NCBI GenBank assembly: GCA_963759295.1
Contig: CAVWYT010000008.1
Span: forward strand, 124,001-188,000
DNA length: 64,000 bases
DNA from: WHSW01 sp963759295
GTDB taxonomy: Bacteria > Actinomycetota > Thermoleophilia > Solirubrobacterales > 70-9
Direction of reading: 5' to 3'
In this document: piece after piece, positions 18,220-28,079 of the stretch
Position numbering within the stretch: position 1 is the stretch's first letter
Layout of the letters: every line of letters starts with the position of its first letter
Translations under genes and position numbers: made by a program
The notes under the pieces: generated by a model
The model's input: only the letters and a program-made list of their open reading frames with translations
Database searches by the model: none
What the model was told of the DNA's origin: nothing

Positions 18220-19530
18220 ATGGGAGCGATCGACCAGATCCACGCCCGCCAGATCCTCGACTCGCGGGGCAATCCGACGGTCGAGGTCGATGTGCGGCTC
18301 GGCTCCGGTGCGCTCGGTCGAGCCGCGGTGCCCTCCGGCGCATCGACCGGCGAGTTCGAGGCCACCGAGCTCCGGGACGGCGGCGAGCGGTGGGCCGGCA
18401 AGGGCGTATCCAAGGCGGTCGAGAACGTCAACGAGACGATCGCGAAGGCGCTGGTCGGGGCTCGGGCCACCGATCAGGTGGCGCTCGACGAGACCCTGCG
18501 CGAGCTCGACGGGACGCCGAACAAGTCGCGGCTCGGGGCGAACGCGATCCTCGGCGTCTCACTGGCGGCGGCGCGGGCCTCGGCCGCCGAGGCCCGGGTG
18601 CCGCTCTACCTCTACCTCGCGGAGCTGTTCGGCGCCTCGCGCCTCGACACCCGGGTGCTGCCGGTGCCGATGATGAACGTGCTCAACGGCGGCGCTCACG
18701 CCGACAACGCGGTCGACCTGCAGGAGTTCATGATCGTCCCGGCCGGGGCCGGGAGCTTCGCCGAGGCGCTGCGGGCCGGTGCCGAGATCTTCCACGCGCT
18801 GAAGGCGACGCTGAAGCAGCGCGGGCTCGGGACGACGGTCGGCGACGAGGGCGGCTTCGCGCCCGACCTCGACTCCAACGAGGCGGCGCTCGAGATCCTC
18901 GTCGCCGGGATCGAGGCGGCCGGATACGAGCCCGGCGCAGACGTCTTCATCGCCCTCGATCCGGCGACCAGCGAGCTGCATCGCGAGGCCGACGGCGCCT
19001 ACGTGCTCGAGCACGAGGGCCGGGCGTTGTCCGCCGAGGAGATGGTCGCCTACTGGGCGCAGATCGTCGGCCGCTATCCCGTGCTCTCGATCGAGGACGG
19101 GATGTCGGAGGAGGACTGGGACGGCTGGGAGCTGCTCACCCAGCGCCTCGGCGAGCGCTGCCAGCTGGTCGGCGACGACCTCTTCGTCACAAATCCCGAG
19201 CGACTTCAGCGCGGCATCGACGCCCGGGTCGCGAACTCGATCCTGATCAAGGTCAACCAGATCGGCACCCTGACCGAGACCCTCGAGGCGATCGCGCTCG
19301 CCCGCAACGCCGGCTACTCGACGGTGATCTCCCACCGCTCGGGCGAGACCGAGGACACGACGATCTCCGACCTCGCGGTCGGCACCGGCGCCGGCCAGAT
19401 CAAGACCGGCGCCCCGTCGCGATCGGACCGGGTCGCCAAGTACAACCAGCTGCTTCGGATCGAGGAGGAGCTGGGGGAGGGCGCAACCTACCCCGGGTTG
19501 GCTGCCTTCAGCGGCGCTATCGGCAGGTAA
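18220..19530 (+). CDS. eno: enolase
   Basis: Converts 2-phosphoglycerate to phosphoenolpyruvate in glycolysis. 436 aa, full family length. Clear motifs: ARQILDSRGNPTVEVDV at the N-terminus, VPSGASTGEFEA, MMNVLNGGAHADNAVDLQEF, VGDEGGFAPDL, the metal ligand in SIEDGMSEEDWDGW, the catalytic lysine of LIKVNQIGTLTET and SHRSGETEDT. Next comes an FtsB-like gene after 28 bases; the eno-ftsB/divIC order is conserved in many actinobacteria and proteobacteria. Confidence 0.98.
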   Translation: MGAIDQIHARQILDSRGNPTVEVDVRLGSGALGRAAVPSGASTGEFEATELRDGGERWAGKGVSKAVENVNETIAKALVGARATDQVALDETLRELDGTPNKSRLGANAILGVSLAAARASAAEARVPLYLYLAELFGASRLDTRVLPVPMMNVLNGGAHADNAVDLQEFMIVPAGAGSFAEALRAGAEIFHALKATLKQRGLGTTVGDEGGFAPDLDSNEAALEILVAGIEAAGYEPGADVFIALDPATSELHREADGAYVLEHEGRALSAEEMVAYWAQIVGRYPVLSIEDGMSEEDWDGWELLTQRLGERCQLVGDDLFVTNPERLQRGIDARVANSILIKVNQIGTLTETLEAIALARNAGYSTVISHRSGETEDTTISDLAVGTGAGQIKTGAPSRSDRVAKYNQLLRIEEELGEGATYPGLAAFSGAIGR

Positions 19531-19558
19531 CGCGAGATCGGCGCCGAACGGATGAGGC

Positions 19559-19909
19559 GTGAGCGCACGCGCCCAGGCTGCCCGCGGCTACCGGCTGAAG
19601 CCGGCTCCGCGCTCACGCGCCGGCCGCGCCGGACGAATCCACTGGGACCGGGTGGGCCGGATCGCGCTCGTGCTCGTCTTCTTCGCGATCCTCGCCTCCT
19701 ACGTGGGCCCGTCGCTTCACGTCTTCGAAGCCTGGCGCGATTCCAGGGCCGAGCACTCGAAGCTCGGCGAGCTGCGGACCGAGAACGCGAAGCTGCGCGA
19801 GCGGATCGAGACGATGAGCGGGGACGACGCCGCGGCGCTCGCGGCGCGAAAGCAGGGAATGACGGCGCCCGGCGAGGGCGCGTACGTGATCCGCGGCCTC
19901 GGCCGCTGA
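19559..19909 (+). CDS. FtsB/DivIC-like septum formation initiator
   Basis: 116 aa. A short basic cytosolic N-terminus leads to one membrane segment (about residues 33-52, IALVLVFFAILASYVGPSL) and a predicted extracytoplasmic coiled coil (about 60-90, KLGELRTENAKLRERIETM), then a short C-terminal region with a conserved-looking EGAYVIRGLG end. This is the layout of FtsB/DivIC, which pairs with FtsL and FtsQ in the divisome. The GTG start is taken because the frame has no ATG before the membrane segment. It sits between eno and the sulfotransferase operon. Confidence 0.85.
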   Translation: MSARAQAARGYRLKPAPRSRAGRAGRIHWDRVGRIALVLVFFAILASYVGPSLHVFEAWRDSRAEHSKLGELRTENAKLRERIETMSGDDAAALAARKQGMTAPGEGAYVIRGLGR

Positions 19910-19934
19910 GCGCACCCCTGGCCGGGAGCCGGGC

Positions 19935-22175
19935 GTGAGCGCGGGATTCAGCGTCGCGCCGGCGAGCGAGCGCACGCTGGACGCCGGCGCGTACCTGCTC
20001 GGCAGCGCCGGGCTGGCGCTCGTCGCCGTCGGGTTCGCGTTCGCCGCCTGGCGCCTGCGGGGGGCGATCCTGGGCGGCTGGAGCGGCGCCCCGGCGCGGC
20101 TCGCCGAGGCGGTGCTGGCGCTCGCGGCGCTGCTGCTCGTCAGCGAGGCGCTGGGGTCCTTCGCCGCGTTCGGGATCTGGGAGCTCGCCGCCGCCGCCGC
20201 GCTGCTCGCGCTCGCCGCCGAGCTCACCTGCCCGCGTCTGGCGAGCGTCGCGCCCGCCGGCCCGCGGCCCGATCCGCCCTCGCCGCCGGCCTCGCGGGTC
20301 GCGATCTGGCTGGCCGCGGCCGCCGTCGCCGCGGTCTTCGCCGCCTGGATGGTTCCCACCCTCGCGAGCCTCGCGGGAGGCATGGACCGCGCCGACAGCC
20401 TCTGGTACCACATGCCGCTCGCGACCCGGTTCGCCCACGGCGCCCATTTCGGCTCGATCGACTACTTCGACCCGATCTTCTTCGCCTCCTACTACCCGGC
20501 GAACTCCGAGGTCTTCCACGCGGTCGGGATCGCGGCCTTCGACCGCGACCTGCTCTCGCCGCTGCTCAATCTCGCCTGGCTCGCGCTCGGGCTCAGCGCC
20601 GCCTACTGCATCGGCCGTCCCTACGGAGTCGGCCCGCAGTCGCTGATCGGCGGCGCGATCGCGCTCGGCGCCCAGAACCTGGTCGAGTTCCAGGCCGGCG
20701 AGGCGTTGAACGACATCGTCGGTGTCTCTTTCGTCCTCGCGTCGGTGGCGATCCTCGTCAACGCACATGCGTCCCGCGCCCCGGCGCCGGCGATCGCCGT
20801 CGCCGGCCTCGCCGCGGGGATGGCGGCGGGGACGAAGCTGTCGTTCCTGGCGCCCGTCATCGTCCTCCTCGTCGGCCTGGTGGTGATCGCTCGACGGGGG
20901 GCGCCGGTGCGGACGGCGCTGTGGTTCGGAGTGCCGGCGTTCCTGACCGGCGGCTACTGGTTCGTGCGCAACCTGATCGCGGTCGGCAACCCGATCCCGT
21001 ACACGACCTGGGGCCCGCTCGGGCTGCCGTCGCCGGAGCGAAACTTCGAGCTGCGCCCCGGCTACTCGGTCTTTCACTACGCGACCGACCTCGACGTCTG
21101 GCGCGACTGGTTCTTTCCGGGCCTGGACGAGTCGTTCGGGGTTCTGTGGCCGGCGGTCCTGGCGGCGTTCGTCGCCGCCGGCGTCTACGCGCTGTGGTGG
21201 GGGCGCGAGCCGCTGCACCGGGTGCTCGGGGCGGTGGTGCTGTTGACGACCGTCGCCTACGTGTTCACGCCGCTGACCGCGGCCGGCGAGCAGGGCGAGC
21301 CGATCGCCTTCGTCTGGAACGTCCGCTACATAGCGCCCGCGGCCGCGGTCGGTCTGGCGCTGATCCCGTGCCTGCCGGTCGCGCGTCGCACGGCGAGCGC
21401 CCGTGGGGTCGCCTTGGCCGGCCTCGCGGTGCTGTTTTTGGCCACCAGCGCCTCGCTGGTGCAGTGGCAGCAGGGACACGCCAAGGGGGCGATCGCCGCC
21501 GGGGTCGGCGTCTTCGTCGCCTTCGCCGCGCTTCGTTGGCTGCGCGAGCGCGGCCGGCTGGGGATCGGCGCGCCGCGGCGGTGGACCGCGGGGATCGCGG
21601 CCCTGGTCGTCGCCGGGGCCCTGGCCGCCGGCTGGTGGGAGCAGAACCACTTCCTCGAGCGCCGCTACGACAACCTCAGCCCGCAGCTGAGGATCGCCGA
21701 CGCGGCGCGCTGGGCGCGCGACCTGCGCGACGCGAAGCTCGCCGTCTCGGGGATCCGCGGGGTCTTCAACCAGTATCCGTTCTACGGCACCGACCTCTCC
21801 AACGAGGTCCAGTGGCTCGGCGAGCAGGGGCCGGACGGCGCCTATGAGCGGATCGCGACCTGCTCGGAGTGGCGCCGGGCGCTCGCAGAGGGCGGATATA
21901 CCCACGTGGTGACCATGTACGACCCGTTCAACCCGGGCACGCTCACCGACACCAAGGAGGCGCTGTGGACGCGCCGGGACCCGTCGGCGCGCGTCGTCCT
22001 GCGCGACGGGCCGGTGAGCGTGTTCGAGCTCGACGGCGCTCCGGACCCCGGCGCCTGCGACGACCTCCCCGCGCTCAGCCCGGCGGAGCTCGACGGGAGC
22101 TCGGTGAACGCCGATCCGACCGCCAATCAGCCCCCCGCACGTTTCGAGCGCGGGGCCGGGAGCCGGCCCGAGTGA
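19935..22175 (+). CDS. polytopic membrane protein, GT-C glycosyltransferase-like
   Basis: 746 aa, not assignable to a named family. About 11-12 hydrophobic segments extend to about residue 570; the last 170 residues are soluble. After segment 4 comes DRADSLWYHMPLATRF, an acidic residue followed by YH, placed like the loop-1 acidic motif of lipid-phosphate-dependent GT-C glycosyltransferases. This suggests transfer of a sugar from a polyprenyl-phosphate donor outside the membrane; the class is inferred from topology and this motif only. A GGGAG sequence precedes the GTG start. First of a tightly packed seven-gene run; its stop overlaps the next start. Confidence 0.6.
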   Translation: MSAGFSVAPASERTLDAGAYLLGSAGLALVAVGFAFAAWRLRGAILGGWSGAPARLAEAVLALAALLLVSEALGSFAAFGIWELAAAAALLALAAELTCPRLASVAPAGPRPDPPSPPASRVAIWLAAAAVAAVFAAWMVPTLASLAGGMDRADSLWYHMPLATRFAHGAHFGSIDYFDPIFFASYYPANSEVFHAVGIAAFDRDLLSPLLNLAWLALGLSAAYCIGRPYGVGPQSLIGGAIALGAQNLVEFQAGEALNDIVGVSFVLASVAILVNAHASRAPAPAIAVAGLAAGMAAGTKLSFLAPVIVLLVGLVVIARRGAPVRTALWFGVPAFLTGGYWFVRNLIAVGNPIPYTTWGPLGLPSPERNFELRPGYSVFHYATDLDVWRDWFFPGLDESFGVLWPAVLAAFVAAGVYALWWGREPLHRVLGAVVLLTTVAYVFTPLTAAGEQGEPIAFVWNVRYIAPAAAVGLALIPCLPVARRTASARGVALAGLAVLFLATSASLVQWQQGHAKGAIAAGVGVFVAFAALRWLRERGRLGIGAPRRWTAGIAALVVAGALAAGWWEQNHFLERRYDNLSPQLRIADAARWARDLRDAKLAVSGIRGVFNQYPFYGTDLSNEVQWLGEQGPDGAYERIATCSEWRRALAEGGYTHVVTMYDPFNPGTLTDTKEALWTRRDPSARVVLRDGPVSVFELDGAPDPGACDDLPALSPAELDGSSVNADPTANQPPARFERGAGSRPE

Positions 22176-24547
22176 TCGCGATCTACGCAACCGCGGCGCT
22201 GATCCTGCTCGCCTCGCTGGTCGTCGGGCGCGCGATCGCCTCGCTGCTCGGCTGGCGGCGCTCGGGATGGTTGACGGGCGCGATCGGCTTCGCGGCGCTG
22301 GTCGTCGTCGCGCCGTTCTTGCTCCGGCTGCCGGGGCGGGCGACGACGGCGACGATCGTGCTCGCCCTGCTGATCGTCCTCGCCGCCGCGATCGTCTGGC
22401 GCGAGCGCGACCGCGCCCGGCCCGACCAGCTGGTCGCCGCCGCCGCGGTCGGGATCGTGCTGCTCGCGGGGGCGCTGCCGTTCTTGCTCAACGATCGGGT
22501 CGGCGTTCTCGGCGAGGGCATCTACACGAACGACCACGCGGCGCAGCTCTATTGGGCCGACTGGCTGCAACGCGGCTTCGGGCCCGAGCCCAGCGCGGTG
22601 CGGTTCGGCTACCCGATCGGCCCGCAGGCGGTCGCCGTGGTCGCTGCCGAGGCGACCGGGACCTCGCTGGTGAGCTCGTTCAACGGGCTCCTGCTCGCGA
22701 TCCCGGCGCTGACGGCACTCGCCGCGCTCAGCGCCCTGAACGGCTTCGGGAGCCTGCGGCGGATCGTGATCGCGGCGCTCACCGGGCTCACGTACCTCGG
22801 TGCCTCGTTCCTCGCGCAGAGCGGGTTCAAGGAAACCGCGATGGCCCTCTTCGTGCTCGCCTTCGCGCTGCTGCTCGAGTCGAGGTCGCGGCCGGCCGGA
22901 GAGGAGGCCGAGCCGGATTCCGAGCCGCCGGCGCCGCCGTGGCGCGCGGCGTTCGTCGCCGCGGTCGCGCTGGCGGTCGCCAGCGTGCTCACCTTCAGCA
23001 TCCCGGGGCTGGTCTGGTTCGCGCTCGCCGTGCCCCTGTGGCTGGCGCTCGAGGCGCTCGCCGGGCGCAGCCCGATCGAGTGGCGAAACGTACGCGCATC
23101 GCTGGGGCGCCACCGGGTCGCGTTCGGGGTCGCGATCGCGATCGTGATCGCGGCGGCGGTTGCCCTCGTCGGACCGGCGAGCAACTTCGTCGGCAAGATC
23201 AACGACGTCCAGAGCTCGGCCGGCCGGCTGAGCTCGCCGGTGTTCGGAGGCGAGGCGCTGGGGATCTGGCCCCAGGGGGACTTTCGGATCGTCCGCGGCG
23301 AGGTCTCGGGCTCGCTGCTCGCCACCGCGCTCGGACTGATCGCGATTGGCTACGGGGTCTTCGCCCTCGTCCGCCGCCGGGCCCTGGCCCTGCTCGCGAT
23401 GCTGATCGCCGGCGGGATCGTCTACGTCGGCGCGCGGCTGTTCGCGCAGATCCACGTCGAGGCCAAGGCGCTGATGGTGATCGCGCCGCTGGCCCTGCTG
23501 GTCGGCCTTCGCGGGCTGCTCGCCCCGCCGCGAGACCCGCCCCGCTACGCGCTCGGCGCGCTGGTCGCCGTCGCCGCGGCCGCCTCGACCCTGGTCGCCC
23601 TGCGCGCCGCGCCGGTCGGCTTCGACGACCGCCAGCTCGCGGTCGAGCGACTCGCCGCCGAGGCCGACGGCGCGCCGCTGATCTTCCTCGGCGTCGATCG
23701 ATTCGCGGGCTACTACGCGCGCGGCGCCCTCACGCGCGCCCCCGCCGGCTACGTGCCCGAGGAGATCGAGGCGCGGCCCGAGAAGACCTGGCAGCAGGGG
23801 CTTGCAGCGGACTTCGACACCGTCGACTCGGGCAAGCTCGACAAATTCGACTACGCGATCACTACGGCCGCGGGGTTCGCCTCGACCCCGCCGCCGAACT
23901 TCGAGCGCGTCGACGCCGACGGCGACTACGTGCTCTGGAGGCGGACCGGGCGGACGCCGCGCGGCCGGGTGCTCGAGGAGGGCGGCAACCCGGGGGCGAT
24001 CCTCGACTGCGCGAGCGCCGAGGGCGGCCGGCTCTCGCGCCGCCGCGGCACGGCGACGGTGCTCGACGAGCCGGAGATCTTCTCCTACGCGGATTGGCGC
24101 ACGCCGCCACCGCCGACGCCCGCGGCCGGCGGTCAGGAGCGCGGGTTCGAGGCTCCCGGGACCGCGTCGGCGAAGCTGATCCCGGAGCCGGGGCGCTACC
24201 GGCTCTCGCTCCAGTACCAGTCGCAGGTGGCGCTCGAGGTGCTGTTCAACGGCCGACCGGTGGCCGAGCTGCCACCGTCGCTCGACGGCATGTACCTGAG
24301 CGCCGCCGGCCGTGGGGCGTTCTGGCCGGCGGGCGAGATCGAAATCCCGTCCTCGCCCGGGCCCGCGGTGATCGAGGTTCGCGCGGCGGAGCCGACCGGG
24401 CTCCAGGACGCGCTCGGGGTCCCGCGCCGGGTCTGGCTCGGCGACCTCGCCGCCTCACCCGCGACCTCAGCGGCGACCGAGCCGATCGCCGACGCCTGCG
24501 GCGACTACGTCGATCACTTCCGGCTTGCGCGAAGGGCGAACGGCTGA
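22172..24547 (+). CDS. second polytopic GT-C-like membrane protein with C-terminal beta domain
   Basis: 791 aa from a GTG that overlaps the previous stop by four bases. About 11 membrane segments reach about residue 483, and an early extracytoplasmic loop carries YTNDHAAQLYWADWL, again an acidic residue near the first loop as in GT-C enzymes. The C-terminal 300 residues are soluble and contain a predicted beta-sandwich (LSLQYQSQVALEVLFNGRPV to VIEVRAAEP) resembling carbohydrate-binding modules. It differs from the 19935 protein but probably works in the same pathway. The function is inferred from topology and neighbours. Confidence 0.55.
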   Translation: MIAIYATAALILLASLVVGRAIASLLGWRRSGWLTGAIGFAALVVVAPFLLRLPGRATTATIVLALLIVLAAAIVWRERDRARPDQLVAAAAVGIVLLAGALPFLLNDRVGVLGEGIYTNDHAAQLYWADWLQRGFGPEPSAVRFGYPIGPQAVAVVAAEATGTSLVSSFNGLLLAIPALTALAALSALNGFGSLRRIVIAALTGLTYLGASFLAQSGFKETAMALFVLAFALLLESRSRPAGEEAEPDSEPPAPPWRAAFVAAVALAVASVLTFSIPGLVWFALAVPLWLALEALAGRSPIEWRNVRASLGRHRVAFGVAIAIVIAAAVALVGPASNFVGKINDVQSSAGRLSSPVFGGEALGIWPQGDFRIVRGEVSGSLLATALGLIAIGYGVFALVRRRALALLAMLIAGGIVYVGARLFAQIHVEAKALMVIAPLALLVGLRGLLAPPRDPPRYALGALVAVAAAASTLVALRAAPVGFDDRQLAVERLAAEADGAPLIFLGVDRFAGYYARGALTRAPAGYVPEEIEARPEKTWQQGLAADFDTVDSGKLDKFDYAITTAAGFASTPPPNFERVDADGDYVLWRRTGRTPRGRVLEEGGNPGAILDCASAEGGRLSRRRGTATVLDEPEIFSYADWRTPPPPTPAAGGQERGFEAPGTASAKLIPEPGRYRLSLQYQSQVALEVLFNGRPVAELPPSLDGMYLSAAGRGAFWPAGEIEIPSSPGPAVIEVRAAEPTGLQDALGVPRRVWLGDLAASPATSAATEPIADACGDYVDHFRLARRANG

Positions 24548-25560
24548 TGCCACGCTTCGGCACCCCCGCGGAGCTGCCGTCGCCGGTCTTCGGCGGGGTC
24601 GAGATCGACCGCGCGCCAGCGCCGCCGCCGATCGTCTTCATCGGCGGCACCGGGCGCAGCGGCACCCACGTGCTCTCCCAGCTGATCTCACGCCACGCCC
24701 GCTTCGGCCTCGTTCCGGTCGAGGTCCGCTTCCACACCGATGCCGAGGGCTTCCCCGGCCTGCTCTCGGGAGAGGTGACCCCGGAGCAGTTCGTCAACCG
24801 GCTGCGGGGATTCTGGTGGCGCGGCTTTCAGACCCGACGCATGCGAGGCATGTACCGGTTCGTCGAGCGCGAGCACTTCGACGCCGCGGTGAGCCGCTTC
24901 GAGCGCAGCCACGCCGCCGACCTCGACGCGGCATGCCGCAGCCTGTTCTACGACCTGCTCTGGTTCCGCGCCACCGAGGGCGAGAAGGCCAAGGAGGGGG
25001 AGGCGATCGTCGAGCAGAGCACCGACACCGTGGCCCGCGCCGCGACGCTCGTCCGCCTGTTTCCGGAGGCGCGGTTCGTCCACGTCGTCCGCGACGGCCG
25101 CGACGCCTCCGCCTCGCGCGTCTCCCAGACCCGCGGCCTGGTGCGGCCGCGGACGCGAACCGAGGGCATCGGCTGGTGGGAGGAGCGGATCCGCGCGATC
25201 GAGGCCGGCGCCGCTGCGGTCCCGCCCGGGCGCCTGCTCACCGTGAGCCTCGACGAGCTGCTCGGCATGCGCCGCGCCCGCGCCGCGCTGCGGCCGCTGT
25301 TTCGCTTCCTCGGCGTCCCGGTGACCAAGCGGACCCGCCGCTACTTCAACAACCGCATGACCAGGGAGGAGGCGCACTCCGAGCGCTGGCGCCGGGGCAT
25401 CTCGAACCGCAAGGCCGACCGGATCGAGCGTCTCTACGTCGAGGCGCTGGAGCGCCTGGAGGCCGACGGCGCGCGCTGCGCGCCGCTCTTGCGTCGCACC
25501 TACGAACGCGATTCGGCCACCCTCGACCCGCTCGTCTACGTCTACGATCGAAGTACGTGA
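24547..25560 (+). CDS. sulfotransferase family protein (first of a tandem pair)
   Basis: 337 aa. Has the two PAPS-binding signatures of Sulfotransfer_3-type enzymes: the 5'-phosphosulfate loop VFIGGTGRSGTHVLSQL at about residues 30-46 and the 3'-phosphate motif VHVVRDGRDASASRV at about 176-190. Expected to transfer sulfate from PAPS to a hydroxyl or amine of a glycan or lipid. Cytosolic, with no membrane segment. The ATG overlaps the previous stop (TGATG), and the stop overlaps the next start. Closely similar in layout to the following gene, so the pair is probably a tandem duplication that then diverged. Confidence 0.85.
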   Translation: MPRFGTPAELPSPVFGGVEIDRAPAPPPIVFIGGTGRSGTHVLSQLISRHARFGLVPVEVRFHTDAEGFPGLLSGEVTPEQFVNRLRGFWWRGFQTRRMRGMYRFVEREHFDAAVSRFERSHAADLDAACRSLFYDLLWFRATEGEKAKEGEAIVEQSTDTVARAATLVRLFPEARFVHVVRDGRDASASRVSQTRGLVRPRTRTEGIGWWEERIRAIEAGAAAVPPGRLLTVSLDELLGMRRARAALRPLFRFLGVPVTKRTRRYFNNRMTREEAHSERWRRGISNRKADRIERLYVEALERLEADGARCAPLLRRTYERDSATLDPLVYVYDRST

Positions 25561-26540
25561 CCGAGAGCGACCACACCCAGGCCGAGCCGGCCGAGCTCGT
25601 CTTCATCGGCGGCACCGGGCGCAGCGGCACCCATATCCTCTCCTACCTGCTCGACCGCCACTCGCGCTTTCACGCGGTGCCGATCGAGTGTCGCTTTCAC
25701 TGCAACCCGAAGGGCCTCGCCGACGTGGTCATGGGCCGCGTCGAGCCCGAGGACTTCCTGCGCAAGCTGCGCGGCTACTGGTGGCACCGGGTGCGGATCG
25801 GCGATCGCGCCTACGTTCGCGCCAAGTGGCGGGCGCTCGGCCGCGGCCGCGTCCGAGGGCTGCAGACGATCGTTCCCGGCGAGCGGTTCGCGGCCGCCGC
25901 CGACCGCTTCGAGACCGAGCACGGCGACGACCTGCTCGCCGCCTCGCGAAACCTGTTCTACGACCTGCTGCAGCCGCTCGCCGCCAAGGCGGGAAAGCCG
26001 GTGCTGGTCGAGATGAGCTGCTTCACGATCGCCGGCGCCGATGGGCTCGCGCGGATCTTCCCCGAGGCGCGGTTCGTGCACACGGTCCGCGACGGGCGCG
26101 ACTCGGGCGCCTCGAAGGTCTCGCTGCGGCAGAAGCCCCATCACCCGACCGACGTCAGGTCCGGCATCGAGTTCTGGGCCGACCGTCTGCGCCAGGCGGA
26201 GCGCGGAGTCCGAGGCCTCGAGCCGGCCGACCACGAGCGCCTGCGGGTGATCAGCCTCGACGAGCTCGTCTGGAGCGATCGCGAGGGGGCCTACGCGGAG
26301 CTCTGCGAGTTCCTCGAAATCCCCGACGAGCCGGCGATGCGCGAGTTCTTCGACGCGGAGATGAACGCGGACGCCGCGCATCGCGAGCGTTGGCGCCACG
26401 GGCTCTCCGAGCGCGAGCAGACGGAGATCGTCCGCGAGTACGAGGCGGCCCTGGAGCGGCTCGAGGCCGAGGGCTATCACTGCGCCCCGGTCCTGCGCCG
26501 CTCCTACGAGCGCGAGCGCGCGCTCGCCGCCAGAGCTTGA
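25557..26540 (+). CDS. sulfotransferase family protein (second of a tandem pair)
   Basis: 327 aa from a GTG overlapping the preceding stop. The same two motifs as its neighbour appear at matching spacing: FIGGTGRSGTHILSYLL near residues 15-31 and FVHTVRDGRDSGASKVS at about 173-189. Both proteins also share a LRGxWW segment after the first motif and end with a YERxxA sequence. Acceptor specificity probably differs, since the central regions (WHRVRIGDRAYVRAKWRAL here) are unlike. Cytosolic and PAPS-dependent by family; the substrate is inferred from the operon only. Confidence 0.85.
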   Translation: MTESDHTQAEPAELVFIGGTGRSGTHILSYLLDRHSRFHAVPIECRFHCNPKGLADVVMGRVEPEDFLRKLRGYWWHRVRIGDRAYVRAKWRALGRGRVRGLQTIVPGERFAAAADRFETEHGDDLLAASRNLFYDLLQPLAAKAGKPVLVEMSCFTIAGADGLARIFPEARFVHTVRDGRDSGASKVSLRQKPHHPTDVRSGIEFWADRLRQAERGVRGLEPADHERLRVISLDELVWSDREGAYAELCEFLEIPDEPAMREFFDAEMNADAAHRERWRHGLSEREQTEIVREYEAALERLEAEGYHCAPVLRRSYERERALAARA

Positions 26541-28069
26541 GAATCCTCTTCACCACCTCGAACGGGACCGGGCTCGGTCACCTGACCCGGTCGATGGCGA
26601 TCGCGAGGCGGCTTCCCGACGGGGTCGAGCCGCTGTTCGTCACCCTCTCGGCAGCGGCACCGGTGGTCGAGCGGATGGGGTTCGCGGTCGAGTACGTCGC
26701 CTCCTACGCGACCCCGGGCTCGGGCAACGACTACCGCTGGTCGCGCCGCCTGCGCGGGCGGCTGCGGGCGGCGATCACCGAGGCGGACCCCGAGGTGGTC
26801 GTCTTCGACGGCACGCATCCATACGAGGCGCTGCTCGGGGCGCTGCGCCGCGAGAGCGTCGCCGTCTGGTGTCGGAGGCCGCTGTGGAAGGAGGGCTCGA
26901 GCCGCGTCCCGCTCGGGCGGGCGGGCGCCTTCGACGCCGTGCTCGAGCCCGGCGAGCTGGCCGACTCCGAGGACCGCGGCCCGACCGTGGCGCAGCGCGA
27001 TCGCGCCCACCGCGTCGACCCGATCGTGCTCCTCGACCCGGCCGAGATGCTGCCGCGAGCGCGCGCCTGCGCCGAGCTCGGCCTCGACCCCGAGGCCACC
27101 AACCTGCTGGTCACACTCGGGCAGGGCGACGAGGTCCGGGAGGCGACGGCGCGCTGCCTTCGCCACCTCGGCGCCCGTGACGACGTCCGCGTCGCCGCCC
27201 TGCATTCGGCGATCGCCTCACTGCAGGGATCGACGCCGCCCGACGGGGTGCTGGAGCTGCGCGCCACCTATCCGATGAGCCGCTACTTCGCCGCCTTCGA
27301 CGGCGCGGTCGCCGCCGCCGGCTACAACGCCTACCACGAGTTGATCGCGCTCGGCGTGCCGTCGCTGTTCGTGCCGATGCGCCGCGAGACCGACGACCAG
27401 CCCGCCCGGGCGCGGTTCGCCGCCCGCGCCGGGATCGGCCTCGGCGCCTCGGGCCCCGCGGACGCCCAGCTCGAGTGGTTGCTCGATCGCCTCTGCGATC
27501 CCGGCCGGCGGGGCGAGATCGCCGCCGCCCTGCGCGAGCTGCGGCCCGGCAACGGTGCCGGCGACGCGGCGGCCTGGCTCGCCGGCCTCGCGGGCGGCGC
27601 CGACGGTGCGGCGGCGGGCGCCTCGGCGTCCGGCGCCGGCGCGGCGCGGCGCGGCTCGTGGCGCGCCTTTCGCCGCCGCTGGGGCACGTTCTTGGCGAGC
27701 GCCCCGCGGACCGCGGTCCGGCTTGCCAGCCAGCAGCTCACCAAGCCGCGCGCTCGGGCGCTGGTGATCGCTCTCGGGCTCGAGGACGAAGAGCTCCTCG
27801 CCGCGGTGCGGTCGGCGATCGAGCGCGCCGGCGAGCCCCCGGAGCGAACCCTCGTCGTCACCGAGTCGCTCGCCTCGCTCGGCGCTCTGCGCGAGCTCGG
27901 CGTCGGGATCGAGCACGTCCCGGCCCGCGGCTCGCGCCAGGCCGAGCTCGCCGGCGTCGACTACGAGCAGTTCGTCCGCGCTCGGCTGGAGCTGATCGGC
28001 GCCGAGCGCCCGAGGCCGCGCGCCGTGGTCGACGCCGCCTCGGGACCGGGCGCCGCTTCGGTACCCTGA
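26537..28069 (+). CDS. GT-B-fold glycosyltransferase (MurG/GT28-like) with C-terminal extension
   Basis: 510 aa. The TTG start overlaps the previous stop. The N-terminus LRILFTTSNGTGLGHLTRSM has the glycine-rich first loop and His of GT28/GT1 enzymes that use nucleotide sugars. The acceptor-half and donor-half Rossmann folds end near residue 350, with NAYHELIALGVPSLFVPMRRETDDQPARA as the expected donor-binding region. Residues 365-510 are a basic, Arg-rich then soluble extension of unknown role (QELAG-type low complexity at 365-385). It likely adds a sugar to a lipid-linked acceptor at the cytosolic membrane face before sulfation or export. Confidence 0.75.
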   Translation: MRILFTTSNGTGLGHLTRSMAIARRLPDGVEPLFVTLSAAAPVVERMGFAVEYVASYATPGSGNDYRWSRRLRGRLRAAITEADPEVVVFDGTHPYEALLGALRRESVAVWCRRPLWKEGSSRVPLGRAGAFDAVLEPGELADSEDRGPTVAQRDRAHRVDPIVLLDPAEMLPRARACAELGLDPEATNLLVTLGQGDEVREATARCLRHLGARDDVRVAALHSAIASLQGSTPPDGVLELRATYPMSRYFAAFDGAVAAAGYNAYHELIALGVPSLFVPMRRETDDQPARARFAARAGIGLGASGPADAQLEWLLDRLCDPGRRGEIAAALRELRPGNGAGDAAAWLAGLAGGADGAAAGASASGAGAARRGSWRAFRRRWGTFLASAPRTAVRLASQQLTKPRARALVIALGLEDEELLAAVRSAIERAGEPPERTLVVTESLASLGALRELGVGIEHVPARGSRQAELAGVDYEQFVRARLELIGAERPRPRAVVDAASGPGAASVP

Positions 28070-28079
28070 GGGCGCCGCC

